34,390 nucleotides of DNA from Pilimelia terevasa. Its GTDB lineage: Bacteria > Actinomycetota > Actinomycetes > Mycobacteriales > Micromonosporaceae. The notes beneath the pieces are model-generated. The model did not search any database and was not told where the DNA came from. It saw only the letters and a list, made by a program, of their open reading frames with translations. A program made the position numbers and the translations under genes. Below, in pieces: positions 7,631 through 15,148 of the stretch; within the stretch, counting starts at the first letter, position 1, and each line of letters opens with the position of its first letter. The stretch is from assembly GCF_014647915.1 (NCBI RefSeq), contig NZ_BMQC01000024.1, forward strand, positions 1 through 34,390, given 5' to 3'.

Positions 7631-7923
7631 GGCGTGCTCCGCATGATCCGCTCCGCTTCGATCAGCAAGGTGACGAGTCGGCGGACTGCGAGTACGCCGA
7701 AGTCCGGCACCCCGTCCGTGCGCAGCGCGACGACGGGACGGGTGGTTCCCGGGTACAGGCGCAGCAGGACATCCGCGTTCGTCGTCCGAGCATGACCCCG
7801 CGGAACAGGCACGATTCCAAGAAGTCGGGTGTGGACGTGTGGGCGCAGGCTCGTCGGCCGAGGTACGTCACACCAGCCGGGGCAGGACCGGAGGGAAGTA
7901 ACCAGCGGCGCGGGCACCGACAT
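7627..7923 (-). CDS. Small protein with CPGWC motif (DUF6907-like)
   Basis: A 98-residue protein with an excellent ribosome site (GAGGAGG 4-5 nt before ATG). It has a CPGWCD motif near the N terminus, a following His-containing stretch, then VLLRLYPGTTRPVVALRTDGV and a helical LRRLVTLL-like end. CPxWC followed by histidines and a short beta-rich domain is typical of the small DUF6907-type proteins common in streptomycetes, an assignment I make from memory. It is transcribed divergently from the XRE regulator at 8097 and overlaps the next gene. Function is unknown; adjacency to XRE regulators suggests an accessory role in regulation. Confidence 0.6.
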   Translation of the reverse strand: MSVPAPLVTSLRSCPGWCDVPRPTSLRPHVHTRLLGIVPVPRGHARTTNADVLLRLYPGTTRPVVALRTDGVPDFGVLAVRRLVTLLIEAERIMRSTP

Positions 7924-8096
7924 CGAGCCTCCTCGTGATCGACATTGACAACGTCACTCCAGACCACGAGGGCAGGAGCGTCGCCGGCCTGTTCCGGGCC
8001 GGCGAACGGCGTACTCTGGCGGCCCGGTGCTCTCATCAGACCAAGCGGCAGAGCGCCTACCTAGCCGACAGTGGTGGACAGGGGAGGACACCATCG

Positions 8097-9272
8097 ATGT
8101 CCACGGCACAGCCTGAGCCGAGGCAGCGGCGTCTGTTTTCTCCGACCGCCGGACTCCGCCGTAGTCGCGGATGGAGCCAGTCGAGGCTGGCCCGCGAGTT
8201 TCAGGTACTCGGCGAGCGGCTGGGGCTCCCGGTGCCCGCGGCGCTGCCAACCGTCATCAAGCAGATATCGCGGATCGAACGCGGCGCGACCGTCCTGCCC
8301 GACGACATGTATCTGCGGCTGTGGTGTGCGGCGTTCGATGCGGCGCCGGCTGAGCTGTTCGGCCAGCTCGGAGGTGCACCGGCGGCCGACGTTTTAGTGG
8401 AGTCCCACAAGTTCATTCCGGCGCTGGTCGGTCCCGGTCAGATTGCTCGGCTGACGTCAGGCGGAGGGTACGCCGACGCGCAGCACGGTTGGACGCAGTG
8501 CCGGTACCGGAGCCTCGCCACGACCGGTGCAAGGCTCTATCTGTGGCCGTTCGGGGTCGCCGTCGTCCACCTCAGAGAGCAGCTTCGGATGGGTTCCATC
8601 GCCGAACTTGCAGCCTGGCGGCGGTCTACCTACGCGACATCGCGGAACTGGGCGGAGAGCGTGCTACGCGAGGTGACTGGTGATCCCCGGATCATCAGCC
8701 CGTACGTATTCTCCCTGTACTGGCTCCACCGGGCCGCGTGGCGGGCGGAACGGCTCGACAGCGCGGTGCGGCTACTGGCGATGCCGTCGGTCCTGCTCGA
8801 CCGGGCGGGGTGTGCGGCCGACGAGGCTACGCTTCGCACCCGAGCGGAGGCGTTGGAGCGAGTTCTACTGCGCGATGGTGACGTCCACCGCCCAGACCTC
8901 ACGTCGTTCGGCGTGCGCGGCGTGTCCGTCGGCTACGCCTCGTGGTCAGGGGTCGCCTACCATCCCGTGGCGGCACAGCAGGCGCTGACGATCGGTGAGC
9001 TGGTGGCCTGCCAACTGTCGGTCCAGGCGATCTGGTGTTACACGCATGAGATCCTTCGTCAGGTCGAGGAAGGTCGCGACCCCGCGGTTCCGGCCGAGTA
9101 CGGCTGGAGGTACCTCCGCGGCCTGCGGTGGCGGGTCGGGGTTCCGCGGCCGAGGGAGGATGGACAGCACCATTCCCTGCGCGACGCCGTACTGGACACC
9201 AGCGGCCTCACCCGCCAACTGGACGCGGTGGTCGAGGTACTGCGGGAGACGGAAAGGGGTCCGTCGAGATGA
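8097..9272 (+). CDS. XRE-type helix-turn-helix regulator with large C-terminal domain
   Basis: A 391-residue protein. Residues about 15-85 form an XRE-like HTH (LRRSRGWSQSRLAREF, then IKQISRIERG, with an insertion between the helices). The rest is an all-helical domain of about 300 residues resembling the C-terminal half of other actinomycete XRE regulators; I do not see a DUF5753 signature. ATG 8097 is chosen over an upstream in-frame ATG-like start at 7935 because GGGGAGG precedes it and homology to the HTH begins soon after. Its stop overlaps the isochorismatase start (ATGA), so the two form an operon, and a role in controlling or sensing for that enzyme is likely but inferred. Confidence 0.75.
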   Translation: MSTAQPEPRQRRLFSPTAGLRRSRGWSQSRLAREFQVLGERLGLPVPAALPTVIKQISRIERGATVLPDDMYLRLWCAAFDAAPAELFGQLGGAPAADVLVESHKFIPALVGPGQIARLTSGGGYADAQHGWTQCRYRSLATTGARLYLWPFGVAVVHLREQLRMGSIAELAAWRRSTYATSRNWAESVLREVTGDPRIISPYVFSLYWLHRAAWRAERLDSAVRLLAMPSVLLDRAGCAADEATLRTRAEALERVLLRDGDVHRPDLTSFGVRGVSVGYASWSGVAYHPVAAQQALTIGELVACQLSVQAIWCYTHEILRQVEEGRDPAVPAEYGWRYLRGLRWRVGVPRPREDGQHHSLRDAVLDTSGLTRQLDAVVEVLRETERGPSR

Positions 9273-9826
9273 CCGGCGGGGCGGTGCTGGTGGTGGTCGA
9301 CGTGCAGAACGGGTTCGTGCGGGAGCAGTCCCGCGCCGTGGTCCCCGCGGTCGTCGATCTGGTGGGCAAGTGGCAGGCGGCGGGCGGTGACACGGTTTTC
9401 ACCCGCTTCGTCAACCGGCCCGGCAGCCCCTACGACCGACTGATCGGGTGGACCCGACTGATGGTGTCGCCGGAGACCGATCTGGTGGACCCGTTGCGGC
9501 CGTTCGCCGGCAAGGCCGGGCTGGTGGTGGAGAAGCCGGCGTACACGGCATTCGTGCCGGAGATGGAAGCGGCGATCCGCGCGGCGGGATGGTCGGACCT
9601 GTTCCTCTGTGGCCTCGCCACCGAGTCGTGCGTCTGCAAGACCGCCGTCGACGCCTTCGAGCGTGGGTTGACCCCGTGGGTAGTGGCCGACGCGTGCGGC
9701 AGCCACGCCGGCCGGGCCGCGCACGAGGCGGGCCTCCTGGTGATCCGTCGCTTCATCGGCGCCGGCCAGGTCATCACCGCCGACCAGGCGCTCACCGCGC
9801 TGACCAGTCGCCCGCGCCGGGTGTGA
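9269..9826 (+). CDS. Isochorismatase-like cysteine hydrolase
   Basis: A 185-residue single-domain enzyme of the isochorismatase/nicotinamidase superfamily. The expected triad is present: D11 (VVVDVQNGF), K89 (VEKPAYTAF) and the nucleophile C121 (CGLATESCV, with the usual cis-peptide region before it). Members hydrolyse isochorismate, nicotinamide, N-carbamoyl compounds and similar substrates; the substrate is not predictable from these motifs. It is translationally coupled to the XRE regulator upstream (ATGA overlap, AAGGGG ribosome site). It faces a convergent kinase gene across a strong hairpin. Confidence 0.88.
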   Translation: MTGGAVLVVVDVQNGFVREQSRAVVPAVVDLVGKWQAAGGDTVFTRFVNRPGSPYDRLIGWTRLMVSPETDLVDPLRPFAGKAGLVVEKPAYTAFVPEMEAAIRAAGWSDLFLCGLATESCVCKTAVDAFERGLTPWVVADACGSHAGRAAHEAGLLVIRRFIGAGQVITADQALTALTSRPRRV

Positions 9827-9829
9827 CGC

Positions 9830-9861
9830 GGCGGCTGTCCCGGTTCGGGGAGACAGCCGCC
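9830..9861. terminator. Bidirectional terminator between convergent genes
   Basis: A perfect 10-bp stem (ggcggctgtc at 9830-9839 and gacagccgcc at 9852-9861) with a 12-nt loop sits in the 53-base gap between the hydrolase and the kinase, and can serve both. Confidence 0.7.
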
Positions 9862-9879
9862 ACGTCCAGGTGGAAAGGC

Positions 9880-10812
9880 TCAGGCGACCGGAAAGAGCGC
9901 TGTGGCGGCCTCGGCCAGGGTGGCCGGGCGGTGCGCGAGCTGGGCGAGCCACGCGGGGACGTTGCTGTAGTAGTGCAGCAGCGCCCACGCCAGGAGCCGG
10001 TCGCTGAGCATCGGCGTGAGTTCGGTGTCGGTGTAGCCGTACGCCCGCAGCGTGCGGCCCAGGAAGCGGCCGTCGCCGCGGGCGACGAAGACGCCGAGGC
10101 TGACGAACTCGTACTCCGGGTCGCCGCGCATCGCCGGCTCGAAGTCGAACAGGCCGGTCAGTCGCCAGCCGCGCTCGTCGGGCGTCACCAGCAGGTGCTC
10201 GGCCAGCACCTCGGTGTGCAGCAGGACCGGCTCCCGGGTGGGCGGCCGGAGCGCGGCCAGGGCGTCCGGGATGCTGGCGACCAGCGCGGGGGCCAGGCCG
10301 AGCGCGCGCTGGCGGGCGGCGCAGTTGGCCCGCTGGGTGGCCACGAAGTCGGCCCAGTCCGCGGGCCACCACGGGGTGATGTCGGGCAGGGTCAGCGAGT
10401 GCAGGACGCCCAGCGCCAGGCCGAGCTGGTCGGCGAGCCGGTCGCGCCCCTGGCGGTCCAGGCGCGGCCAGACGTCGGTCAGGGGCGTGCCGGTCAGCCG
10501 GCCCATCAGCACGTACCCCCAGCCGTCGTGCTCCCCGGCGGCGTACAGCGGCGGCGTCGGGATCGGCAGCGCCCCCTCCACGGCCGCCAGCACGCCGGCC
10601 TCGACGGGGTACTCGTCGCGGTGCACCTGGGGGAACAGTTTCAGCACGCGGTCACCCGCGGCGTAGACGGGCAGGGAGCCGGTCGGGTACCGGGTCAGGT
10701 CGCCGGGGTCCACGCCCAGCCGGCGCAGCAGGCCGGCGACGCCGGGCCGCAGGGCGTCCTCGTCGTCGCAGATCTCGTCGTACGCGTCCTCGGTGTGCGC
10801 TTCGGGCAGCAT
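9880..10812 (-). CDS. APH-fold phosphotransferase with atypical catalytic loop
   Basis: A 310-residue protein of the aminoglycoside phosphotransferase/choline kinase fold. The ATP-site lysine is K58 (RVLKLF), and the metal-binding motif is LFDFEPAMRGDPEYE (D223). The catalytic loop normally reads HGDxxxxN; here it is HTEVLAEH (residues 199-206), so the base Asp is Glu and the metal Asn is His. Other bacterial proteins of this fold have a similar HxE/D....H loop, so this may be a subfamily feature and not decay; the reading frame is intact. The substrate is unknown. The start is uncertain: ATG 10812, or GTG two codons earlier at 10818; neither has a clear ribosome site. The gene is monocistronic and divergent from the persulfide dioxygenase gene. 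Confidence 0.75.
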   Translation of the reverse strand: MLPEAHTEDAYDEICDDEDALRPGVAGLLRRLGVDPGDLTRYPTGSLPVYAAGDRVLKLFPQVHRDEYPVEAGVLAAVEGALPIPTPPLYAAGEHDGWGYVLMGRLTGTPLTDVWPRLDRQGRDRLADQLGLALGVLHSLTLPDITPWWPADWADFVATQRANCAARQRALGLAPALVASIPDALAALRPPTREPVLLHTEVLAEHLLVTPDERGWRLTGLFDFEPAMRGDPEYEFVSLGVFVARGDGRFLGRTLRAYGYTDTELTPMLSDRLLAWALLHYYSNVPAWLAQLAHRPATLAEAATALFPVA

Positions 10813-10923
10813 CGTCACGGATGCCACGCTAGACCGGCCGCCGCCGGGGAAGGCGCCCACTTTGTGCGGCTTTCCCGGGCGGCCGTCTGGTGGGCCGCGG
10901 GCGCCTCGTGCGACCATCGTCGG

Positions 10924-12288
10924 ATGCTGATGCGGCAGTACTACCTGGAGTGCCTGTCCCAGGCGTCGTACCTGGTCGCGGACGAGGGCACCGGCCGCGC
11001 GATCATCGTCGACCCGCGCCGCGACCCGGGGGAGCTGCTGGCCGAGTGCGCCGCCCTCGGGCTCACCGTCGAGGGCGTGATCAACACCCACTTCCACGCG
11101 GACTTCGTGGCCGGGCACCTGGAGGTCGCCGCGGCGACCGGCGCGTGGATCGGGTACGGGCGCCGGGCCGACACCGAGTATCCGGTGCGGCGGCTGGCCG
11201 AGGGCGAGACGATCGCCCTCGGCGACGTGACGCTGACGGTGCTGGAGACGCCGGGGCACACGCCGGAGTCGATCAGCATCGTGGTGCGCGAGCGGGCCGC
11301 CGACCCCGTGCCCTACGGCGTGTTGACCGGCGACACGCTGTTCGTCGGCGACGTCGGCCGCCCGGACCTGCTGTCCTCGGTCGGCGTGACCGCGCAGGAG
11401 CTGGGCGGGATGCTGTACCGGTCGATCCGGCGGCTGATGGAGCTGCCCGACGAGGTGCGGGTGTTCCCCGGCCACGGGGCGGGTTCGTCCTGCGGCAAGA
11501 GCCTGTCCGCCGAGCGGCAGTCCACGATCGGCGCCCAGCGGCGGGACAACTACGCCTGCGCGCCGATGGGCGAGCGGGAGTTCGTCGCCCTGGTCACCGA
11601 GGGCCAGAAGGCGGCGCCGGGCTACTTCGCGTTCGCCGCGGCGCTGAACAAGCGCCAGCGCCCGCTGTTCGGCGCGGCGCCGGTGCCGACCCTGGAGTGG
11701 GCGGACGCGCAGGCGGCGCGGGCGGCGGGCGCGACGGTCCTGGACGCGCGGGACGCCGACGCCTTCGCCGCGGGCCACCTGCCGGGCGCGGTGAACGTAC
11801 CGCTGGAGGGCCGCTTCGCCGAGACCGCCGGCACGGTGCTGAGCCCCGACACCCCGCTGCTGCTGGTGGTGCCGCCGGGCCGGGCGGACGAGGCGGTGGC
11901 GCGGCTGGCGCGGGTGGGCTTCGACACGCTGCGCGGGGTCCTCGGCCCGCAGGTGCCGGCGGGGGAGTGGGTCGGCGTTCCTCGGGTGGAGGCCGCGGAG
12001 CTGCGCGCCGCCCTGGCCGGCGAGGCGCCCCCGCGGGTGCTGGACGTGCGCAACCCGGGCGAGCGCGAGGGCGGGGCGTACCTGCCGGAGGCGGTGCACA
12101 TCCCGCTCGCGGAGCTGCCGGCCCGGCTGGCGGAGGTGCCGGCGGACCGCCCGCTGGTGGTGCACTGCGCGGGCGGGTACCGCTCCTCGGTCGCGGCCTC
12201 GCTGCTGCGCCGGGCGGGGGTGGCGGTGCCGGTGAGCGACCTGCGCGGCGGCTACGCGGCGTGGGCCGCGCCGCAGCCGACCGCCTAG
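10924..12288 (+). CDS. CstB-like MBL-fold persulfide dioxygenase with two rhodanese domains
   Basis: A 454-residue fusion. Residues 1-240 are a metallo-beta-lactamase fold with the persulfide-dioxygenase signature THFHADFVAGH (H56, H58, D60, H65), ETPGHTPESI, GDTLFVGDVGRPDL and a FPGHGAGSSCG segment. Residues about 265-345 are a rhodanese fold without an active-site Cys (LLVVPPGRAD). Residues about 360-450 are an active rhodanese with C415 in HCAGGYRSS. This MBL/dead-rhodanese/live-rhodanese order is that of staphylococcal CstB, which oxidises persulfides and releases thiosulfate in sulfide detoxification. No CstR/CsoR-like regulator is nearby. ATG 10924 is used (MLMRQYYLECLS); ATG 10930 is an alternative. 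Confidence 0.88.
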   Translation: MLMRQYYLECLSQASYLVADEGTGRAIIVDPRRDPGELLAECAALGLTVEGVINTHFHADFVAGHLEVAAATGAWIGYGRRADTEYPVRRLAEGETIALGDVTLTVLETPGHTPESISIVVRERAADPVPYGVLTGDTLFVGDVGRPDLLSSVGVTAQELGGMLYRSIRRLMELPDEVRVFPGHGAGSSCGKSLSAERQSTIGAQRRDNYACAPMGEREFVALVTEGQKAAPGYFAFAAALNKRQRPLFGAAPVPTLEWADAQAARAAGATVLDARDADAFAAGHLPGAVNVPLEGRFAETAGTVLSPDTPLLLVVPPGRADEAVARLARVGFDTLRGVLGPQVPAGEWVGVPRVEAAELRAALAGEAPPRVLDVRNPGEREGGAYLPEAVHIPLAELPARLAEVPADRPLVVHCAGGYRSSVAASLLRRAGVAVPVSDLRGGYAAWAAPQPTA

Positions 12289-12394
12289 TCCGAAACTCTT
12301 GGTAGTTGTCTCGCTACTCCAAGCGACCTGGATGGACGGTCGTTTGTGGCGAACCGGGCGGATGTCCCGCGCTCGGTAACGGCCTGGTCTCGCT

Positions 12395-12421
12395 GGTTTC
12401 GCGCTCCTGGGCAGCGGGAAC
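12395..12421 (+). promoter_or_regulatory. Sigma-B/F-like promoter before the GlsB-like gene
   Basis: GGTTT (12395-12399), a 16-nt spacer and GGGAAC (12416-12421) approximate the stress sigma factor consensus GNNT(N14-16)GGGTAC recalled for streptomycete SigB. Transcription would begin near 12428, giving a 44-nt leader. The same GGAAC could be read as an ECF -35, but the spacing to GTCAAC is one or two bases short. Confidence 0.35.
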
Positions 12422-12471
12422 AAACTCAGCGCCCACGTCAACAACGAGTGGGCAGGACCCGAGGAGTGGAC

Positions 12472-12735
12472 ATGGGAATTCTGGGTTGGATCGTGCTGGG
12501 CCTGCTGGCCGGCCTGATCGCGAAGCAGCTTCTGCCGGGGCGGGACCCGGGCGGCATCCTGATCACGATGGTGATCGGCATCGTCGGCGCGCTGCTCGGC
12601 GGCTTCCTCGGCTCGGCGCTGTTCGGCGTCGACCCGGTGGACGGCTTCTTCGACGTCAGCACCTGGCTGACGGCGATCATCGGATCGATCCTGCTGCTTC
12701 TGGGTTACCGGGCGATCGCGGGTCGCCGCGCCTGA
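12472..12735 (+). CDS. GlsB/YeaQ/YmgE-family membrane protein
   Basis: An 87-residue integral membrane protein with three hydrophobic segments: WIVLGLLAGLIAK, then a Gly-rich helix (ITMVIGIVGALLGGFLGSALFG), then the last helix (WLTAIIGSILLLLGY). The LAGxIAxxLLPGRDPGG turn is the family hallmark. These transglycosylase-associated or stress-response proteins are induced by envelope, acid or salt stress in several bacteria; molecular function is unknown. ATG 12472 has GAGGAG 5 nt upstream. It is a single gene, ending in a strong terminator shared with sod, with a possible stress-sigma promoter at 12395-12421. Confidence 0.85.
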   Translation: MGILGWIVLGLLAGLIAKQLLPGRDPGGILITMVIGIVGALLGGFLGSALFGVDPVDGFFDVSTWLTAIIGSILLLLGYRAIAGRRA

Positions 12736-12753
12736 CCGCTCCCACACCGGCCT

Positions 12754-12790
12754 CGACGGGCGGTCGCGCATCCCGCGCGGCCGCCCGTCG
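12754..12790. terminator. Strong bidirectional hairpin between GlsB-like gene and sod
   Basis: A 16-bp stem (arm from cgacgggcgg at 12754, matching ccgcccgtcg ending at 12790, with one internal G-U) around a 5-nt loop (atccc). It lies between convergent genes and should stop both transcripts. Confidence 0.75.
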
Positions 12791-12846
12791 ACGTGTGTGC
12801 CGGGGGCGGGTCGCCGCGCTGGCGGTGTGCGGCGACCCCCCGCCGC

Positions 12847-13464
12847 TCAGCCCAGGGTGACGTTCGCGGCCACGGCCGCGGCGAACCGCTGCTGGACGTC
12901 GGCCCAGTTGACCAGGTTCCAGAGCTGGTCCACGTAGTCGGGGCGGACGTTGCGGTACTGGAGGTAGTAGGCGTGCTCCCAGGCGTCGAAGACCAGGATC
13001 GGGATGCTGCCCTGCCCCACGTTGCCGTGGTGGTCGTACACCTGCTCGACCAGCAGCCGCCGGCCCAGCGGCTCCCAGGCCAGCACGCCCCAGCCCGAGC
13101 CCTGGACCCCCTTGGTCGCCGTCGACAGGTGGGACGAGAACGACTCGAAGGAGCCGAAGTGCTCGTCGATCGCCGCCGCCAGCTCGCCGTCGGGGCGGTC
13201 GCCGCCGTCCGGCGACAGGTTCTTCCAGAAGATCGAGTGCAGGACGTGGCCCGACAGGTTGAACGCCAGCGTCTTCTCCAGGCCCACCAGCCCGCCCAGC
13301 GCGCCCTTGTCCCGCGCCTCGGCGATCTGGTCGAGGGTGTCGTTGCTGCCCTTGACGTACGCGGCGTGGTGCTTGCCGTGGTGCAGTTCGAGGATTTCCC
13401 CGGCCATCGCCGGCTGGAGCGCGCCGTAGTCGTACGGCAGGTCCGGCAGGGTGTACGTGCTCAT
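12847..13464 (-). CDS. sod: Iron/manganese superoxide dismutase
   Basis: A 205-residue cytoplasmic enzyme dismutating superoxide. The four metal ligands are H28 ([13 protein letters not shown]), H76 ([12 protein letters not shown]), D160 and H164 ([12 protein letters not shown]). [14 protein letters not shown] matches the SodA/SodB region that bears the second-shell residue. The sequence does not settle Fe versus Mn. No signal peptide is present. ATG 13464 has AGGAGG 8-9 nt upstream. It is divergent from def over a 115-base gap holding a -10-like TAGGCT for sod. An exact symbol (sodA, sodB or sodF) cannot be given. Confidence 0.93.
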   Translation of the reverse strand: MSTYTLPDLPYDYGALQPAMAGEILELHHGKHHAAYVKGSNDTLDQIAEARDKGALGGLVGLEKTLAFNLSGHVLHSIFWKNLSPDGGDRPDGELAAAIDEHFGSFESFSSHLSTATKGVQGSGWGVLAWEPLGRRLLVEQVYDHHGNVGQGSIPILVFDAWEHAYYLQYRNVRPDYVDQLWNLVNWADVQQRFAAAVAANVTLG

Positions 13465-13579
13465 CAGACAAACCCTCCTGAGGCAATCTGTGCGGTCTGT
13501 GATCGTGCCTGCCGTCGAAGCCTACCGAGGGTCCGCCCCGGCGGGGCGGCGTCCCGACTGGCGCGCGAAGATGGGACCC

Positions 13580-14104
13580 ATGACTGTCCCCGCCGGTGAG
13601 GCCCGGCCGATCACGTACTACGGCACCGAGGTGCTGCACCGCCGCTGCGCCGAGGTGACCGCGTTCGACGACGCGCTGGCGGCGCTCGTCGCCGACATGT
13701 TCGCCAGCATGTACGCGGCCAACGGCGTGGGCCTGGCCGCCAACCAGATCGGCGTCGACGCCCGGGTGTTCGTCTACGACTGCCCCGACGCCAGCGACGC
13801 CCACCAGGTCGGCCACGTGGTCAACCCGGTCCTGCACCTGCCCCCGCCGCCGCGCGAACTCGACGACGACGACGAGGGCTGCCTGTCGGTCCCCGGGGAG
13901 CAGGGCGAGCTGGCCCGGCCCTCGCAGGCCCGGGTCACCGGCGTGGACATGACCGGGCAGCCGGTGGAGATCGTCGGCACCGGCCTGCTGGCCCGCTGCC
14001 TCCAGCACGAGGTCGACCACCTGGAGGGCATGGTCTACGTCGACCGGCTGCCCGCCAAGGAGCGCCGGCGCATCCTCAAGGCCACCGGCCTGAGCCGGAG
14101 CTGA
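13580..14104 (+). CDS. def: Peptide deformylase
   Basis: A 174-residue metalloenzyme removing the N-formyl group from nascent proteins. All three family motifs are present: GVGLAANQ (49-56), EGCLS (99-103, metal ligand C101) and QHEVDHLEG (metal ligands H143 and H147, catalytic E144). The C terminus after the HExxH is short. The start is ATG 13580 (MTVPAGEARP) or ATG 13571 three codons earlier; neither has a strong ribosome site, and the usual N-terminal lead before the ITYYGTEVLH strand fits either. tsaD follows 6 nt later, so the two are probably co-transcribed. Actinomycetes often carry several def copies, so this may be an additional one. Confidence 0.93.
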   Translation: MTVPAGEARPITYYGTEVLHRRCAEVTAFDDALAALVADMFASMYAANGVGLAANQIGVDARVFVYDCPDASDAHQVGHVVNPVLHLPPPPRELDDDDEGCLSVPGEQGELARPSQARVTGVDMTGQPVEIVGTGLLARCLQHEVDHLEGMVYVDRLPAKERRRILKATGLSRS

Positions 14105-14110
14105 CCGGCC

Positions 14111-15148
14111 GTGCCCCTGATCCTCGGCATCGAGACCTCCTGCGACGAGACCGGCGTCGGCCTGGTCCGCGACGGCGTGCTGCTCGGCGACGCGCTGGCC
14201 TCCAGCGTGGCCGAGCACGCGCGGTTCGGCGGCGTCGTGCCGGAGATCGCGGCCCGGGCGCACCTGGAGGCGCTGACGCCGATGGTCGACCAGGCGCTCG
14301 CCGCGGCGGGCGTCCGGCTGCGCGACGTCGACGCGGTCGCGGCGACCGCCGGCCCGGGCCTGGCCACGGCCGTGCAGGTCGGCCTCGCCGCCGGCAAGGC
14401 GTACGCCGTCGCGCTGGACGTGCCGCTGTACGGGGTGCACCACCTCGCCGGCCACGCCGCCGTGGACGTGCTGGAGCACGGCCCGCTCCCGCCGCGCTGC
14501 GTCGCGCTCGTCGTCTCCGGCGGGCACACCTCGCTGCTGCTGCTGGGCGACCTGGCCCGCGACCCGGTGGTCCACCTCGGCGACACGGTCGACGACGCGG
14601 CGGGGGAGGCGTTCGACAAGGTGGCGCGGCTGCTCGGCCTGCCGTACCCCGGCGGCCCGGTGATCGACCGGGTGGCCCGCGACGGCGACCCCCGGGCGAT
14701 CGCGTTCCCCCGGCCGATGACCGGTCCGCGCGACCCGGCGTACGGGTTCTCCTTCTCCGGCCTGAAGACCGCCGTCGCGCGCTGGGTGGAGGGCCACGAC
14801 GGCCCGCCGCCGGTGGCCGACGTCGCCGCCTCGTTCCAGGAGGCCGTCGCGGACACCCTCACGCGCAAGGCCGTGGCCGCCTGCCGGGAGTACGCGGCCG
14901 ACACGCTGCTGCTGGTCGGCGGGGTGGCGGCGAACAGCCGGGTCCGGGGGCTGGCCGAGGAGCGGTGCGCGGCGGCCGGGGTCCGGCTGCGGGTGCCGGC
15001 CCCGCGGCTGTGCACCGACAACGGCGCGATGATCGCGGCCGTCGGCGACCTGCTTGTGCGCGCGGGCGCCGCTCCGGCGCCGCTGACCCTGGGCGCCCGG
15101 CCCTCCGCGGTCCTGACCCACGCATGGATCGGACCGGAGAACACCTGA
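14111..15148 (+). CDS. tsaD: tRNA N6-adenosine threonylcarbamoyltransferase
   Basis: TsaD transfers threonylcarbamoyl to A37 of ANN-decoding tRNAs together with TsaB and TsaE. The 345-residue protein starts [12 protein letters not shown], has the metal-binding HHLAGH (H111 and H115), [17 protein letters not shown] and the C-terminal [14 protein letters not shown] and DNGAMIA signatures of the ASKHA fold. It starts at GTG 14111 with GGAG 9 nt upstream, 6 nt after def. In most actinomycetes tsaD sits in a tsaE-tsaB-rimI-tsaD run; pairing with def is unlike that, which could mean a second paralogue or a relocated gene. Confidence 0.93.
   Translation: MPLILGIETSCDETGVGLVRDGVLLGDALASSVAEHARFGGVVPEIAARAHLEALTPMVDQALAAAGVRLRDVDAVAATAGPGLATAVQVGLAAGKAYAVALDVPLYGVHHLAGHAAVDVLEHGPLPPRCVALVVSGGHTSLLLLGDLARDPVVHLGDTVDDAAGEAFDKVARLLGLPYPGGPVIDRVARDGDPRAIAFPRPMTGPRDPAYGFSFSGLKTAVARWVEGHDGPPPVADVAASFQEAVADTLTRKAVAACREYAADTLLLVGGVAANSRVRGLAEERCAAAGVRLRVPAPRLCTDNGAMIAAVGDLLVRAGAAPAPLTLGARPSAVLTHAWIGPENT

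Noticed and set aside
7935-8096. Upstream extension of the XRE regulator
   Set aside because: A better start with a ribosome site lies at 8097, and the extra 54 residues resemble no part of the family.
9880-12771. Minus-strand frame of 963 codons from 12771 to 9880
   Set aside because: Only its C-terminal part (from about 10812) is the kinase; the upstream part is antisense to the CstB-like gene and has poor composition.
13533-13549. ccgcccc-ggc-ggggcgg hairpin before def as an operator
   Set aside because: A 7-bp G/C-only stem is common by chance at this base composition; no other support.
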